Shown piece after piece: positions 26,256 to 35,087 of a stretch of 38,778 nt of DNA. How positions within the stretch are numbered: the stretch's first letter is position 1; every line of letters starts with the position of its first letter. The translations under genes were made by a program, and so were the position numbers. Source of the stretch: Deltaproteobacteria bacterium (GTDB taxonomy: Bacteria > Desulfobacterota > Desulfobaccia > Desulfobaccales > 0-14-0-80-60-11); NCBI GenBank assembly GCA_021813445.1, contig JAKAKP010000148.1:1-38778 (forward strand), in the 5' to 3' direction. The notes under the pieces are model-generated. The model was not told the origin of the DNA and searched no databases. It saw nothing but the letters and a program-made list of their open reading frames with translations.

Positions 26256-26304
26256 GCGAACCTTGTGTTCGCCCTGGCCCCTTCCGGGCGAACACAAGGT
26301 TCGC
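26256..26304. repeat. Perfect 19-bp inverted repeat between murI and the ABC permease gene
   Basis: GCGAACCTTGTGTTCGCCC at 26256-26274 is matched exactly in reverse complement at 26286-26304 across an 11-base loop. One arm starts 10 bp before the murI start codon, the other ends 8 bp after the stop of the permease gene. Confidence 0.85.
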
Positions 26305-26312
26305 CCCTACAT

Positions 26313-27107
26313 TTATTCCGATAGCCTCAGCAATGTACCCCTCTGCAACGCCGACCTCAAGGTGTATTGCACCAAACCATAGCAGAGGCCCAAATATATC
26401 ACGCTTTGGGAAAAGCCGTAAAGCAGGGGATGGGAGGAGGCCTGGGGGAAGCCGTAAAAGTGGCGGAAATATTCCAGAAAATAGGTGAGCGGGATGAATT
26501 GGGCCAGTTCCCGGACCCCCGGGGGCAGCACGCTCACCGGATAGTAGAGGCCGCAGAGCAGGAGCATCAGATAGGAAAAGGCCCAGGCCGCGACTTCGGC
26601 CCGCTGCCCGAAGCGCAGCACCAGGGCCAGGACCAGGGCGCCGATAATCGCGGCGTTGAGAAACATGCCCGCCAGGAAAATCAGCAAACCCCAGGTCCCG
26701 GGGGGGCCCAGGTCCATGTTGAAGAGCCACATGCTCAACAGGCCCATGAGCACAAAGACCAGGAAACCCCGGATCAGGCCCACCAGGCCGGAGCCCACCA
26801 GGATGTGGGCCAGGCCTACGGGGGCCATGAACTCGTGCTTCAGGCTCTTGGCCCAGACGGAATAAAGGAGGGCGTAAGACAGGTCCAACTGCGCGATCTG
26901 AATGGTGTTCATGCTCACCGCGCCGATGAGGATGAAGGTCACGGTCTCCGGGTCCAGTTTCAGAAACCGGGTCAGCAGCCCCACGGAGAAGATGGCCACC
27001 CCGGGCCAGAAGAGCATCTCGAACACGGCAAAGACATTGCGCCGGTTGACCAGGGCGCTGCGGACTGCGTAAGCGTATATCTTATGAAAATCAGAGGGTA
27101 ATCTCAT
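26313..27107 (-). CDS. ABC-2 type exporter permease
   Basis: The 264-residue protein has six hydrophobic segments and the ABC2_membrane pattern: an amphipathic N-terminus (FHKIYAYAVRSALVNRRNV), an inner loop LYSVWAKSLKHEFMAPVGLAHIL and a conserved LYYPVSVLPPGVRELAQFIPLTY near the end. It overlaps the ATPase gene by 17 bp, so they form one transporter. Substrate class (polysaccharide, lipid, drug) cannot be told from the sequence. Confidence 0.9.
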   Translation of the reverse strand: MRLPSDFHKIYAYAVRSALVNRRNVFAVFEMLFWPGVAIFSVGLLTRFLKLDPETVTFILIGAVSMNTIQIAQLDLSYALLYSVWAKSLKHEFMAPVGLAHILVGSGLVGLIRGFLVFVLMGLLSMWLFNMDLGPPGTWGLLIFLAGMFLNAAIIGALVLALVLRFGQRAEVAAWAFSYLMLLLCGLYYPVSVLPPGVRELAQFIPLTYFLEYFRHFYGFPQASSHPLLYGFSQSVIYLGLCYGLVQYTLRSALQRGTLLRLSE

Positions 27108-28029
27108 GATAGATCTCGGCCAGATCCACTTCCTGGAGCCGCACCTGCACCACCTGGCTTTGGGTCCGGGAGACGGCCTCCAGGATCGCGGCCAGCCGCT
27201 CCTCCCCCCGGTCCACCCGCAGGTCCACCCGGTTATTTTCCAGATTAAAGGTCAATACCCCAGGGAGTTGGGCATAATCCAGGGGTGCGGGGCCGTCCCG
27301 GAAGACCAGGCTCACGTGGTCCCCCAGCCCCAGGCGCTCCTGCAACTGGGGTATGGTGCCCCGGGCCAGCATACGCCCTTCTTTGAGAAAGGCCACCTCC
27401 CCGCAAAGCTGCTCCGCCTCCCGGAGATTGTGGGTGGTGAGGAGGATGGTCAAACCCTTGTCCCGGTTCAGTCTGAGGATCTCCCCCCGGAGATGCCGGG
27501 ACATCTCCGGGTCCAGGCCGGTGGTGGGCTCATCCAGAAAGAGCAGTTCCGGGTTGTTGATCAGGGCCTTGGCCAGGGCCAGCCGCTGTTTGAGACCGGT
27601 GGAGAGGCGCTCAAAAGTCACCCGCCGGTGGGGTTGCAGTTCAAATAATTCCAGGAGTTCCTCCACCTTGGCAACCAAGGTCCGGCCCCCTAAGCCGTAA
27701 AGGCGGCCGTAAAAACGGAGATTCTCTTCCACGGTGAGGCACCAGAGAAAATGGGCGCCGCTGGCTGCGAGATTGACCCGCTCCCGCAGCCGGCCCGGGT
27801 CCTTAAGCACGTCCAGCCCCAGGACCTGGGCCTGGCCGCCATCAGGCCGCAACAGGGTCGCCAGGATGGAGATAAAGGTGGTCTTGCCCGCACCATTGGG
27901 CCCCAGGATGCCGAAGATGGCTCCCGGGGCCACCTCCAGGTCCACGGCGTGGAGCACCTGCTTCCGGGGCTTGAAGAATCCGGTCCGGAACGATTTGCTG
28001 ATGCCCTTGGCAGAAATGGCTGGTTGCAT
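27091..28029 (-). CDS. ABC transporter ATP-binding protein (DrrA-like)
   Basis: A 312-residue ATPase with Walker A GPNGAGKTT (43-51), signature LSTGLKQRL (142-150), Walker B LLFLDEP (162-168) and H-loop H200. The Q-loop glutamine is replaced (NLAASGAHF), which is common in the DrrA/ABC-2 group. About 85 C-terminal residues form an accessory domain. It pairs with the overlapping permease downstream, and a DUF202 membrane protein gene lies 11 bp upstream, probably in the same operon. Confidence 0.93.
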   Translation of the reverse strand: MQPAISAKGISKSFRTGFFKPRKQVLHAVDLEVAPGAIFGILGPNGAGKTTFISILATLLRPDGGQAQVLGLDVLKDPGRLRERVNLAASGAHFLWCLTVEENLRFYGRLYGLGGRTLVAKVEELLELFELQPHRRVTFERLSTGLKQRLALAKALINNPELLFLDEPTTGLDPEMSRHLRGEILRLNRDKGLTILLTTHNLREAEQLCGEVAFLKEGRMLARGTIPQLQERLGLGDHVSLVFRDGPAPLDYAQLPGVLTFNLENNRVDLRVDRGEERLAAILEAVSRTQSQVVQVRLQEVDLAEIYHEITL

Positions 28030-28040
28030 GGTGATATTTT

Positions 28041-28457
28041 TTAATTCTTCACAGCATGGAGCATATAAAATACCAGAAAGATGCCGATGGTAATGACCAC
28101 CATGGTTACCAGTATGTCCAGCAACAGTGACGGTCGGTACGACGCTGCATTTATTTCCTTTTCCACCTTTCTATACCTAATAAATGCCAGCATTCCCATA
28201 CAGCCGCCCATAACCACCAGGGCGATGCCGAAAATTGAAGGGTAGTCGGAGGAGGAATGGGTAGCGGCCGGGGGGAGGCCTTTGGCAAAGAAGACGTTAA
28301 GGTGCCTCATAAACAGGGAAAACTTCTCGACCACAAAACCAAAGGCCATGATGCCGATGGAGGTCCTGATCCAGGCCAGAAAGGTCCTTTCATTGGCCAA
28401 ATGATCGCGGGTCCGGCGACTCTTCTCTGCCTTATTGGCTTCAGTTATATCATTCAT
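28041..28457 (-). CDS. DUF202 (YidH-type) membrane protein
   Basis: A 138-residue protein with the DUF202 signature RDHLANERTFLAWIRTS running into a first TM helix, then two more helices (FGIALVVMGGCMGMLAFI; LLLDILVTMVVITIGIFLVF). Start ATG at 28457 follows AAGGAAGG; a longer frame from 28496 has no ribosome site. Function of the family is unknown. It lies 11 bp ahead of the ABC ATPase gene on the same strand and is divergent from ruvB. Confidence 0.9.
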   Translation of the reverse strand: MNDITEANKAEKSRRTRDHLANERTFLAWIRTSIGIMAFGFVVEKFSLFMRHLNVFFAKGLPPAATHSSSDYPSIFGIALVVMGGCMGMLAFIRYRKVEKEINAASYRPSLLLDILVTMVVITIGIFLVFYMLHAVKN

Positions 28458-28609
28458 GCCCGGGCCTTCCTTATTGTCTCCAGCATTTGTGGCCATAAAA
28501 GGGACGGTTAAAGTGTATCAAACCTGGAGCCAGGCACCAAGATTTTCCGGTTTGGCGGCAGGCCGCGACTGTCTTGCAAAGTTGCCGGGGCTAGGGTAGA
28601 TTGCAAGGA

Positions 28610-29635
28610 ATGGGTGAAGAAGAGCGCATCGTCAATCCCCGGCGGCAAGTGGAGGACCTGGGGCTGGAGCCGGGTCTCAGGCCCCGGTCCTTGTCGGAGT
28701 TCGTGGGCCAGGACGAGGTGCGCCGCAACCTGGAAATCGCCATGACCGCGGCCCGGGCCCGGGGCGAGGCCGTGGACCACATCCTGGTGCACGGGCCCCC
28801 GGGGTTGGGGAAAACCACCCTGGCCCACATCATCGCCCAGGAGATGGACGCGGGCATCAAGACCACTTCCGGCCCGGTGGTGGAGCGGGCCGGGGACCTG
28901 GCCGCGCTCCTCACCAATCTGCAGCCCCGGGACGTCCTCTTCGTGGACGAAGTCCACCGCCTGCCCACGGTGGTGGAGGAAATCCTCTACCCGGCCATGG
29001 AGGATTTCCGCCTGGACCTGATCATCGGCCAGGGGCCCGGGGCCCGCTCCGTGCGCCTGGAACTGCCCCACTTCACCCTGGTGGGGGCCACCACCAGGGC
29101 CGGTCTCCTCACGCCCGCGCTCCGGGACCGCTTCGGGTTGATGCTGCGCCTGGATTTCTATAGCGCCGAAAATCTCGCCAAAATCACCCGCCGGGCCGCC
29201 CAGGTCTTAGGCGTGGAGGTGGAAGAGGAGGGGGCCTGGGAGATCGCCCGGCGCTCCCGGGGCACGCCCCGCATCGCCAACCGGCTGCTCAAGCGGGTGC
29301 GGGATTACGCCCAGGTCCGGGGCGACGGCCGCATCACCAAAGAAATCGCGGACGCGGCCCTGACCCTCCTGGAAGTGGACCAGTTGGGCTTTGACCGCAT
29401 GGACCGCCAGATTCTCAAGACCATCCTGGAAAAATTTGGCGGCGGCCCCGTGGGCCTGGGCACCCTGGCCGCAGCCCTCTGCGAAGAGCAGGATACCTTA
29501 GAAGACGTCTACGAACCCTTCCTCATCCAATGCGGCTTCCTGCAGCGCACCCCCAGGGGCCGGGTGGCCACGGCGAGAGCAATGGAGTATTTTGGCAAGA
29601 TTACTAAAAAAGGAACTATCCCCAATCTATTTTAA
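28610..29635 (+). CDS. ruvB: Holliday junction branch migration helicase RuvB
   Basis: RuvB is the hexameric motor that drives branch migration with RuvA. The 341-residue protein shows [11 protein letters not shown], Walker [12 protein letters not shown], Walker [10 protein letters not shown], sensor 1 GATTRAGLL, the RDRFG block and a C-terminal winged helix ([26 protein letters not shown]). AAGGA immediately precedes the ATG at 28610, which is too close; a TTG at 28601 or GTG at 28613 may be used, so the first residues are uncertain. ruvA and ruvC, usually adjacent, are not here. Confidence 0.96.
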   Translation: MGEEERIVNPRRQVEDLGLEPGLRPRSLSEFVGQDEVRRNLEIAMTAARARGEAVDHILVHGPPGLGKTTLAHIIAQEMDAGIKTTSGPVVERAGDLAALLTNLQPRDVLFVDEVHRLPTVVEEILYPAMEDFRLDLIIGQGPGARSVRLELPHFTLVGATTRAGLLTPALRDRFGLMLRLDFYSAENLAKITRRAAQVLGVEVEEEGAWEIARRSRGTPRIANRLLKRVRDYAQVRGDGRITKEIADAALTLLEVDQLGFDRMDRQILKTILEKFGGGPVGLGTLAAALCEEQDTLEDVYEPFLIQCGFLQRTPRGRVATARAMEYFGKITKKGTIPNLF

Positions 29636-29760
29636 ATTTCTAATCAAATAGAGTAACAAAGATATCTTTCGTTGATAAGGAAAGGGCATGCAGGTAAGTA
29701 TCAAAAGTCCTTATATGTACTCGATATGCCATGCTTTTCCTGGCTTAAGGGCTATCCCCT

Positions 29761-30076
29761 AGATTCTTCGCCGCCTGTGGCGGCTCAGAATGACAATTTT
29801 TTGTTTGTCACCCTGAGCGCAGCGAAGGGTCTAGTCTTCGAAACGGCTAGATTCTTCGCTGCGCTCAGAATGACACCATTTGAGAAACTCTGTTTCTGTA
29901 AACAGCTTCCAGCATTTTATAACGGTTTGAAAAAACTATTATGTTAACAATTGTCATTCTGAACGGAGCGCCGCGGAGTGAAGAATCTATCGTTTGAAGG
30001 ACCGTAGCCGGTTTGCCTGGCTTTTAGCTGTTTCCAGCCCTAGATTCTTCGGTCGCTTTGCTCCCTCAGAATGACA
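29761..30076. repeat. Cluster of five AGATTCTTCGC...CTCAGAATGAC palindromic repeats
   Basis: Copies lie near 29761-29795, 29807-29833, 29848-29877, 29952-29989 and 30041-30076, alternating in orientation, so neighbours can fold on one another. They fill the 481-bp gap between ruvB and the radical SAM gene, which otherwise has no gene or clear promoter. Spacers differ in length and sequence, so it is not a CRISPR array. Confidence 0.8.
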
Positions 30077-30116
30077 GAAGGGATTAAGCCAGAGATTCAT
30101 AAGTAATCTATTATCC

Positions 30117-31220
30117 ATGGTTTCCTGCCGCCATTGCGGTCGCACCGACCGCGTCCTCTCTCCCCGCCTGGGGTATTGTGCGGCCTGCATCCACGGCCAC
30201 TTTGCCCAGGTCTGGCCGGAAATTAAGAAACTGCACGAGGAGAGCCGGAAGGCCTTCGGCCTGCCCCTTTCTCCGCCCCAGGACCCCCAGGGCAAACGCT
30301 GCACCCTTTGTTTCCATGCCTGCTCCATTCCTGAAGGCGGCTACGGCTTCTGCGGTGCCCGGCGGGTCAAGGACGGCAAGATCGTGGGCGGCACGGCCGC
30401 GGGCGCGGGGGTGAGCTATTATTACGATCCCCTGCCCACCAACTGCGTGGCCGACTGGTTCTGCCCCGGGGGCACGGGCGCGGGCTATCCCCAGTATGCC
30501 TCCTGCCCGGGGCCGGAGCGGGGCTACACCAACCTGGCGGTCTTTTATCACGCCTGCAACTTCAACTGCCTCTTTTGCCAGAACTGGACCTTCAAGAAGG
30601 CCACTTTCACCGGCCCTAAAGTCCCGGCCCGGGAATTGGCCGGGGCGGTGCGCCCAAACACTGCCTGCATCTGCTACTTCGGGGGCGACCCCACGCCCCA
30701 GTTGCCCCACGCCCTGGCCGCGGCCCGGCTGGCTTTGAAACAAGTCAAGGCAAAAGGCCGCCGCCTGCGCATCTGCTGGGAGAGCAACGGCGCCATGCAG
30801 GCGCAGTGGCTCAAACCTTTGGTGGAGAGTTCCCTTAGTAATGGCGGGGTCATCAAGTTCGACTTGAAATCCTTCTCAGAGGAAATCCACCTGGCCCTCT
30901 GCGGGGTGTCCAACAGCCAGACCTTGAAAAACTTCGCGGCCCTGGCCGCCCGCCTGGGGGAGCGCCCGGAGGTGCCCCTGCTCTGCGCCAGCACGCTCCT
31001 GGTCCCCGGTTACGTGGACCTGGAGGAAATCCACGGCTTGGCCCGCTTCATCGCCAGCCTCAACCCCGCCATCCCTTACAGCCTCCTGGGCTTCTACCCC
31101 CAGTTCTACCTGCGCGATCTCCCCGTCACCACCCGGGATTTTGCCTGCCAGGCCCGGGACGTGGCCCAGGCTGCGGGCTTACATAAGGTGCATCTGGGTA
31201 ATGTGCACCTGTTACGGTGA
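30117..31220 (+). CDS. AmmeMemoRadiSam-type radical SAM enzyme with extra cysteine pairs
   Basis: A 367-residue PflA-like radical SAM protein. The cluster motif C147, C151, C154 sits in CNFNCLFCQNW, diagnostic for the group encoded near AMMECR1 and Memo. Two further cysteine sets precede it: C4, C7, C21, C24 (zinc-ribbon spacing) and C62, C65, C69, C79 (CTLCFHACS...FCG). FGGDPTPQ and WESNGAM follow as SAM-binding blocks. The natural substrate of this group is unsettled. No AMMECR1 or Memo gene lies in the window. The ATG at 30117 has no strong ribosome site. Confidence 0.88.
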   Translation: MVSCRHCGRTDRVLSPRLGYCAACIHGHFAQVWPEIKKLHEESRKAFGLPLSPPQDPQGKRCTLCFHACSIPEGGYGFCGARRVKDGKIVGGTAAGAGVSYYYDPLPTNCVADWFCPGGTGAGYPQYASCPGPERGYTNLAVFYHACNFNCLFCQNWTFKKATFTGPKVPARELAGAVRPNTACICYFGGDPTPQLPHALAAARLALKQVKAKGRRLRICWESNGAMQAQWLKPLVESSLSNGGVIKFDLKSFSEEIHLALCGVSNSQTLKNFAALAARLGERPEVPLLCASTLLVPGYVDLEEIHGLARFIASLNPAIPYSLLGFYPQFYLRDLPVTTRDFACQARDVAQAAGLHKVHLGNVHLLR

Positions 31221-31405
31221 GTGAGCAGTAAGCAGTGAGCAGTGAGCAGTAGAAATCAAGGCCAGGCCAGGCATTACCTTAATTTGTTGGTTGAAAGAGG
31301 TCGGGGTTGATTGCCTGCCACCAAGCCAGCAGTCAAAGGAATTGGTGGACAGTATTCACCCTACCTAGACTGGCTACTGCTTACTGCTCACAGCTCACTG
31401 CTCAC
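31219..31405. repeat. Inverted pair of GAGCAGT tandem repeats before pyrG
   Basis: GAGTGAGCAGTAAGCAGTGA-type units (31219-31252) overlap the stop of the radical SAM gene and face an inverted set (31374-31405) that ends 4 bp before the pyrG -35 box. About 120 bp of non-coding sequence lies between. Confidence 0.7.
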
Positions 31406-31409
31406 TTCC

Positions 31410-31437
31410 TTGACAAGGGACCGGGTACCGGTATATT
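31410..31437 (+). promoter_or_regulatory. Near-consensus promoter of pyrG with a dyad in the spacer
   Basis: Perfect TTGACA and TATATT are 16 bp apart. A dyad ACCGG-GTA-CCGGT (31420-31432) fills the spacer, where a repressor would block RNA polymerase. The expected start gives a leader of about 12 nt containing GGAGG before the GTG. Confidence 0.7.
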
Positions 31438-31455
31438 CTGACGCAGGAGGGGACG

Positions 31456-33114
31456 GTGAAGACCAAGATCATCTTTATTACCGGCGGGGTGCTTTCCTCC
31501 TTGGGGAAAGGGGTGGCAGCGGCGGCCATCGGCGCCTTGTTGGAGGCCCGGGGGCTCAGGGTCACCTTTCAGAAACTGGATCCCTACATCAACGTGGACC
31601 CCGGCACCATGAACCCCTTTCAACACGGGGAAGTGTACGTCACCGAGGACGGGGCCGAAACCGACCTGGACCTGGGCCACTACGAACGCTACACCACCGT
31701 CACCCTGGGCCAGGAGAACAATTTCACCTCCGGCCGCATTTATAACAACGTCATTACCAAGGAGCGCCGGGGCGATTATCTGGGAGGCACCGTCCAGGTC
31801 ATCCCCCACGTCACCGACGAGATCAAGCAGGCCATCCTCAAGGTCGCACCCGCGGTGGACGTGGCCATCATCGAAATCGGCGGCACCGTGGGGGACATCG
31901 AGAGTCTCCCCTTCATGGAGGCCATCCGCCAGCTCAAGGGCGATCTGGGCAAAGAAAACGTCTGTTACATCCACCTCACCCTGGTGCCTTACATCAAAAC
32001 CGCGGGGGAGGTGAAGACCAAGCCCACCCAGCACAGCGTCAAGGAACTCCGTTCCATCGGTATCCAACCCGATATCCTGCTCTGCCGCACGGAAAAAAAC
32101 CTCAACAAGGACATCAAGGCCAAGATCGCCCTCTTCTGCAACGTGGAGCCTAACGCGGTGATCACCGCCCGGGATGTGGACAATATCTACGAGATACCCC
32201 TGCTATTCCATGAAGAAGGGCTGGACGAGCGCCTGGTGGAGGTGCTGAACATCTGGACCCGGGCCCCTCGCCTGGAACCTTGGCAGGAGTTGGCGGCCCG
32301 CATTCGCAATCCCAAGGACCGGGTGGAGATCGGCATCGTCGGCAAATACGTGGACCTGCGGGAGTCCTACAAGAGCCTGCATGAGGCCCTGGTGCACGGG
32401 GGGCTGGCCCACGAATCCCAGGTGTCCTTAAGCTACATCGACTCGGAGCGGGTGGAGCGGGAAGGCCCGGAGGGCCTCCTGGGCCATCTCCACGGCGTGC
32501 TGGTGCCCGGCGGCTTCGGGGTGCGGGGGGTGGAGGGCAAGATCCAGGCCATCCGCTACGCCCGGGAACACCAAATCCCCTATTTCGGCATCTGCTTCGG
32601 CATGCAACTGGCGGTGGTTGAGTTCGCCCGCCACCTGGCCGGGATCACCAATGCCACCAGCGAGGAGTTCGACCAGGAAGCCGCGGAACCCGTGATCTAC
32701 CTGATGCGGGAGTGGTACGATTACCGGCGGGACGCCATCATCCACCGGGACCGGGAAACGGAAAAAGGCGGCACCATGCGTCTGGGGGCCTACCCCTGCG
32801 TGCTCAAGGAAGGCTCCCTGGCGGGCCAGGCTTACGGCACCCTGGAAATTATGGAGCGCCACCGCCACCGCTACGAGTTCAACAACAGCTACCGGGAAGG
32901 GCTTCAAAAGGCGGGGCTCAGGATCAGCGGCACCTCCCCCAACGGCGAACTGGTGGAGATCGTGGAATTGAAGGACCATCCCTGGTTCCTGGGCTGCCAG
33001 TTCCACCCGGAATTCAAATCCGGGCCCATGCGGCCCCACCCCCTCTTTCGGGACTATATAGGCGCGGCTCTGGCTTATAAAAGGCGGCAGACCGGGAAAG
33101 ATACCGAAATTTAG
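31456..33114 (+). CDS. pyrG: CTP synthase
   Basis: PyrG makes CTP from UTP, ATP and glutamine. The 552-residue protein has a synthase domain ([55 protein letters not shown]) and a glutamine amidotransferase domain with nucleophile C380 (GICFGMQ) and HPEF near the C-terminus. GTG at 31456 follows GGAGG. It heads the stretch running through Kdo synthesis and LPS export; CTP is needed to make CMP-Kdo, which is a functional reason for the neighbourhood. Confidence 0.97.
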   Translation: MKTKIIFITGGVLSSLGKGVAAAAIGALLEARGLRVTFQKLDPYINVDPGTMNPFQHGEVYVTEDGAETDLDLGHYERYTTVTLGQENNFTSGRIYNNVITKERRGDYLGGTVQVIPHVTDEIKQAILKVAPAVDVAIIEIGGTVGDIESLPFMEAIRQLKGDLGKENVCYIHLTLVPYIKTAGEVKTKPTQHSVKELRSIGIQPDILLCRTEKNLNKDIKAKIALFCNVEPNAVITARDVDNIYEIPLLFHEEGLDERLVEVLNIWTRAPRLEPWQELAARIRNPKDRVEIGIVGKYVDLRESYKSLHEALVHGGLAHESQVSLSYIDSERVEREGPEGLLGHLHGVLVPGGFGVRGVEGKIQAIRYAREHQIPYFGICFGMQLAVVEFARHLAGITNATSEEFDQEAAEPVIYLMREWYDYRRDAIIHRDRETEKGGTMRLGAYPCVLKEGSLAGQAYGTLEIMERHRHRYEFNNSYREGLQKAGLRISGTSPNGELVEIVELKDHPWFLGCQFHPEFKSGPMRPHPLFRDYIGAALAYKRRQTGKDTEI

Positions 33115-33130
33115 GCTCGGAAGCGTCAAG

Positions 33131-33748
33131 TTGATCGATTTCAATAAAGTGGCCGCCACCTGGGACGCCAACCCCAAAAGGGTGAAGCTGGCCCACGACG
33201 TGGCCGAGGCTATGATCAGGGTCCTCCAGCCGGAGCAGTCCATGGAGGCCCTGGATTTCGGCTGCGGCACGGGCTTGGTGACCCTGCGGCTGCAGCCGCT
33301 GGTGCGCAGCATCACCGGAGTAGACAGCTCCCCGGAGATGCTGGCGGTCCTCCAGGACAAGGTGAAAAGACAGGGCCTCACCAATGTGCACACCCGGCTG
33401 GCGGACTTCGACAAAGGTGAGGTGCCGGAGGGCCGGTTTGATCTGCTGGTCAGCAGCATGACCCTGCACCACGTCCCGGACACCGCGGCTTTGCTCAGGT
33501 TATGGTTTGATCTGCTGGTGCCGGGCGGGCTCTTGGGGGTCGCGGATCTGGATACGGAAGACGGCTCCTTCCACGGCGACAACACCGGGGTTTTTCATCT
33601 GGGCTTTGACCGGGCTCGCATTAAGAAGCTCCTGGAGGATACGGGTTTTCACCAGGTCCAGGCCACCACCGCGGCGGCCATGAAGAAGGAGATCGCCGGG
33701 GGCGGGGAACGGGAATTTACCGTGTTTCTGGTGACCGGGAGGAAATGA
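33131..33748 (+). CDS. Class I SAM-dependent methyltransferase
   Basis: The 205-residue protein has motif I LDFGCGTGLVT, an acidic residue ending strand 2 (VDSSPEM), the motif DFDKGEVPEGRFDLLVSSMTLHHV and post-motif VPGGLLGVADLD: a Methyltransf_11/25-type fold. It starts 16 bp after pyrG with TTG (33131) preceded by GGAAG. No membrane or substrate domain is visible. In related genomes pyrG is often followed directly by kdsA, so this gene appears inserted into that order. Substrate unknown. Confidence 0.85.
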   Translation: MIDFNKVAATWDANPKRVKLAHDVAEAMIRVLQPEQSMEALDFGCGTGLVTLRLQPLVRSITGVDSSPEMLAVLQDKVKRQGLTNVHTRLADFDKGEVPEGRFDLLVSSMTLHHVPDTAALLRLWFDLLVPGGLLGVADLDTEDGSFHGDNTGVFHLGFDRARIKKLLEDTGFHQVQATTAAAMKKEIAGGGEREFTVFLVTGRK

Positions 33749-33837
33749 GCTGCGCGTTTCCCTGAGCCCCTCCTCCCTCCCCTATTTCCTAATCCTGGTA
33801 TGCTGTTGATATCTTTGAGAATTACATGATTAAGTCT

Positions 33838-33917
33838 TGTAGGGTGCGTCTTACACACCAATAATCCGGCTGTGAAGGTAAACTGCCAGTGGCAAGCGCG
33901 TAAGACGCGCCTTACAG
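33838..33917. repeat. Pair of facing TAGGGTGCGTCTTAC elements before kdsA
   Basis: TGTAGGGTGCGTCTTACACACC (33838-33859) and an inverted relative GCGCGTAAGACGCGCCTTAC (33896-33915). Related elements lie at 10931-10952 and 23498-23520. The gap 33749-33974 has no gene. Confidence 0.65.
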
Positions 33918-33974
33918 CCGAATTATGGCGGCTCAGGGCCGCCCTATAACTGACCTCTGGCCCATCGATTTCGC

Positions 33975-34796
33975 ATGATCGGAAAAGTCCAAATATCTGA
34001 TTTTATCGTGGGCGCCGGCGAGTTGGTGATCATCGCCGGGCCCTGCGTCATCGAGTCGGCCGCGGCCGCGCTGGAAGTGGCCCGGGCCCTGCAGGAATAC
34101 GCCCGGGAGCTCTCCCTGCCCCTGATCTTCAAAGCCTCCTACGATAAAGCCAACCGCACCTCCGTGACTTCGTTCCGGGGCCCGGGCCTGGCCGGGGGCC
34201 TGGAGATTCTGGCCCGGGTCAAGGACGAGGTGGGCCTGCCGGTGCTCTCCGACGTGCACCAGCCCTCGGAAGTGGAGCCTGCGGCTCAAGTTCTGGACGT
34301 CCTGCAGATCCCCGCGTTCCTCTGCCGCCAGACGGATTTGCTGGTGGCCGCGGCGCAAACCGGCAAACCGGTAAGTATCAAAAAAGGCCAGTTCCTGGCG
34401 CCCTGGGACATGGCCGCGGCGGTGGAAAAAGTCCGGTCCGCGGGCGGTACCAAAATCCTGCTCACGGAGCGGGGGGCCTCCTTCGGCTACAACAACCTGG
34501 TGGTGGATTTCCGGAGCCTCCCCATCATGCGGGGCCTGGGCTGTCCGGTGGTCCTGGACGTGACCCACAGCGTGCAGCTCCCCGGCGGCCAGGGCAGTTG
34601 TTCCGGGGGGCAGCGGGAATTCATCCCCCATCTGGCCCGGGCCGGCGTGGCGGTGGGAGTGGACGCCTTGTTCATGGAGGTGCATCCGGACCCGGATCAG
34701 GCCAAATGCGACGGCCCCAATTCCCTGCCGCTAAAGGAGGTCTTGCCCTTGTGGCGGCAGCTTCAGGGGTTGCACCGGTTCCTCCGGGGCGTTTAG
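33975..34796 (+). CDS. kdsA: 3-deoxy-D-manno-octulosonate 8-phosphate synthase
   Basis: KdsA condenses phosphoenolpyruvate with arabinose 5-phosphate to form Kdo 8-phosphate for the LPS inner core. The 273-residue protein has [59 protein letters not shown] and [10 protein letters not shown]24 in AGPC, with His in THSVQ, Glu in MEVHPDP and Asp in CDGPN, are the four ligands of the metal-dependent class, unlike the E. coli enzyme where Asn replaces this Cys. Confidence 0.96.
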   Translation: MIGKVQISDFIVGAGELVIIAGPCVIESAAAALEVARALQEYARELSLPLIFKASYDKANRTSVTSFRGPGLAGGLEILARVKDEVGLPVLSDVHQPSEVEPAAQVLDVLQIPAFLCRQTDLLVAAAQTGKPVSIKKGQFLAPWDMAAAVEKVRSAGGTKILLTERGASFGYNNLVVDFRSLPIMRGLGCPVVLDVTHSVQLPGGQGSCSGGQREFIPHLARAGVAVGVDALFMEVHPDPDQAKCDGPNSLPLKEVLPLWRQLQGLHRFLRGV

Positions 34797-34860
34797 CAGG
34801 TTGATGAAAAATTTTCATATGGATATTCAGAGCCTCATTAAAAATCAAAGGTATCTAAAG

Positions 34861-35056
34861 TCCCCCTTGGCAAAAGGGGGATTTGAGGGGATTTCGGGCG
34901 CATCGCAAATCCCCCCTAACCCCCCTTTTACCAAGGGGGGGGATAAAACTGCATCTAATCAGGGTCACAAGCTATTTTGGCAACGGATCGTAGGGGCACA
35001 GCAAGCGGTGCCCCTACTTTTTTTTGCGTCTCTGCGTCTTGGCGCCTTGGCGTGAG
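34861..35056. repeat. G/C-run inverted repeats and other repeats between kdsA and kdsC
   Basis: A CCCCCTTGGCAAAAGGGGG arm (34861-34894) is inverted at 34907-34942. A TAGGGGCAC...GTGCCCCTA dyad (34991-35016) and a GCGTCTCTGCGTCTTGGCG tract (35021-35056, inverse of 12838-12866) follow. The 291-bp gap 34797-35087 has no gene; the frame at 34801-35055 is repeat-encoded. Confidence 0.75.
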
Positions 35057-35087
35057 ATCATAATTATCTATTACTAAGGAAAAACAC

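Noticed and set aside
29672-29947. Open frame of 91 codons after ruvB
   Set aside because: Its middle is a translation of the dispersed TTCTTCGC/CTCAGAATGAC repeats, and it has no ribosome site or protein-like pattern.
29761-30076. CRISPR-like spacing of repeats
   Set aside because: Repeats alternate in orientation, differ in sequence and have irregular spacers; no cas gene is present.
34801-35055. Open frame of 84 codons between kdsA and kdsC
   Set aside because: It is encoded by the CCCCCTTGGCAAAAGGGGG inverted repeat and other repeats.
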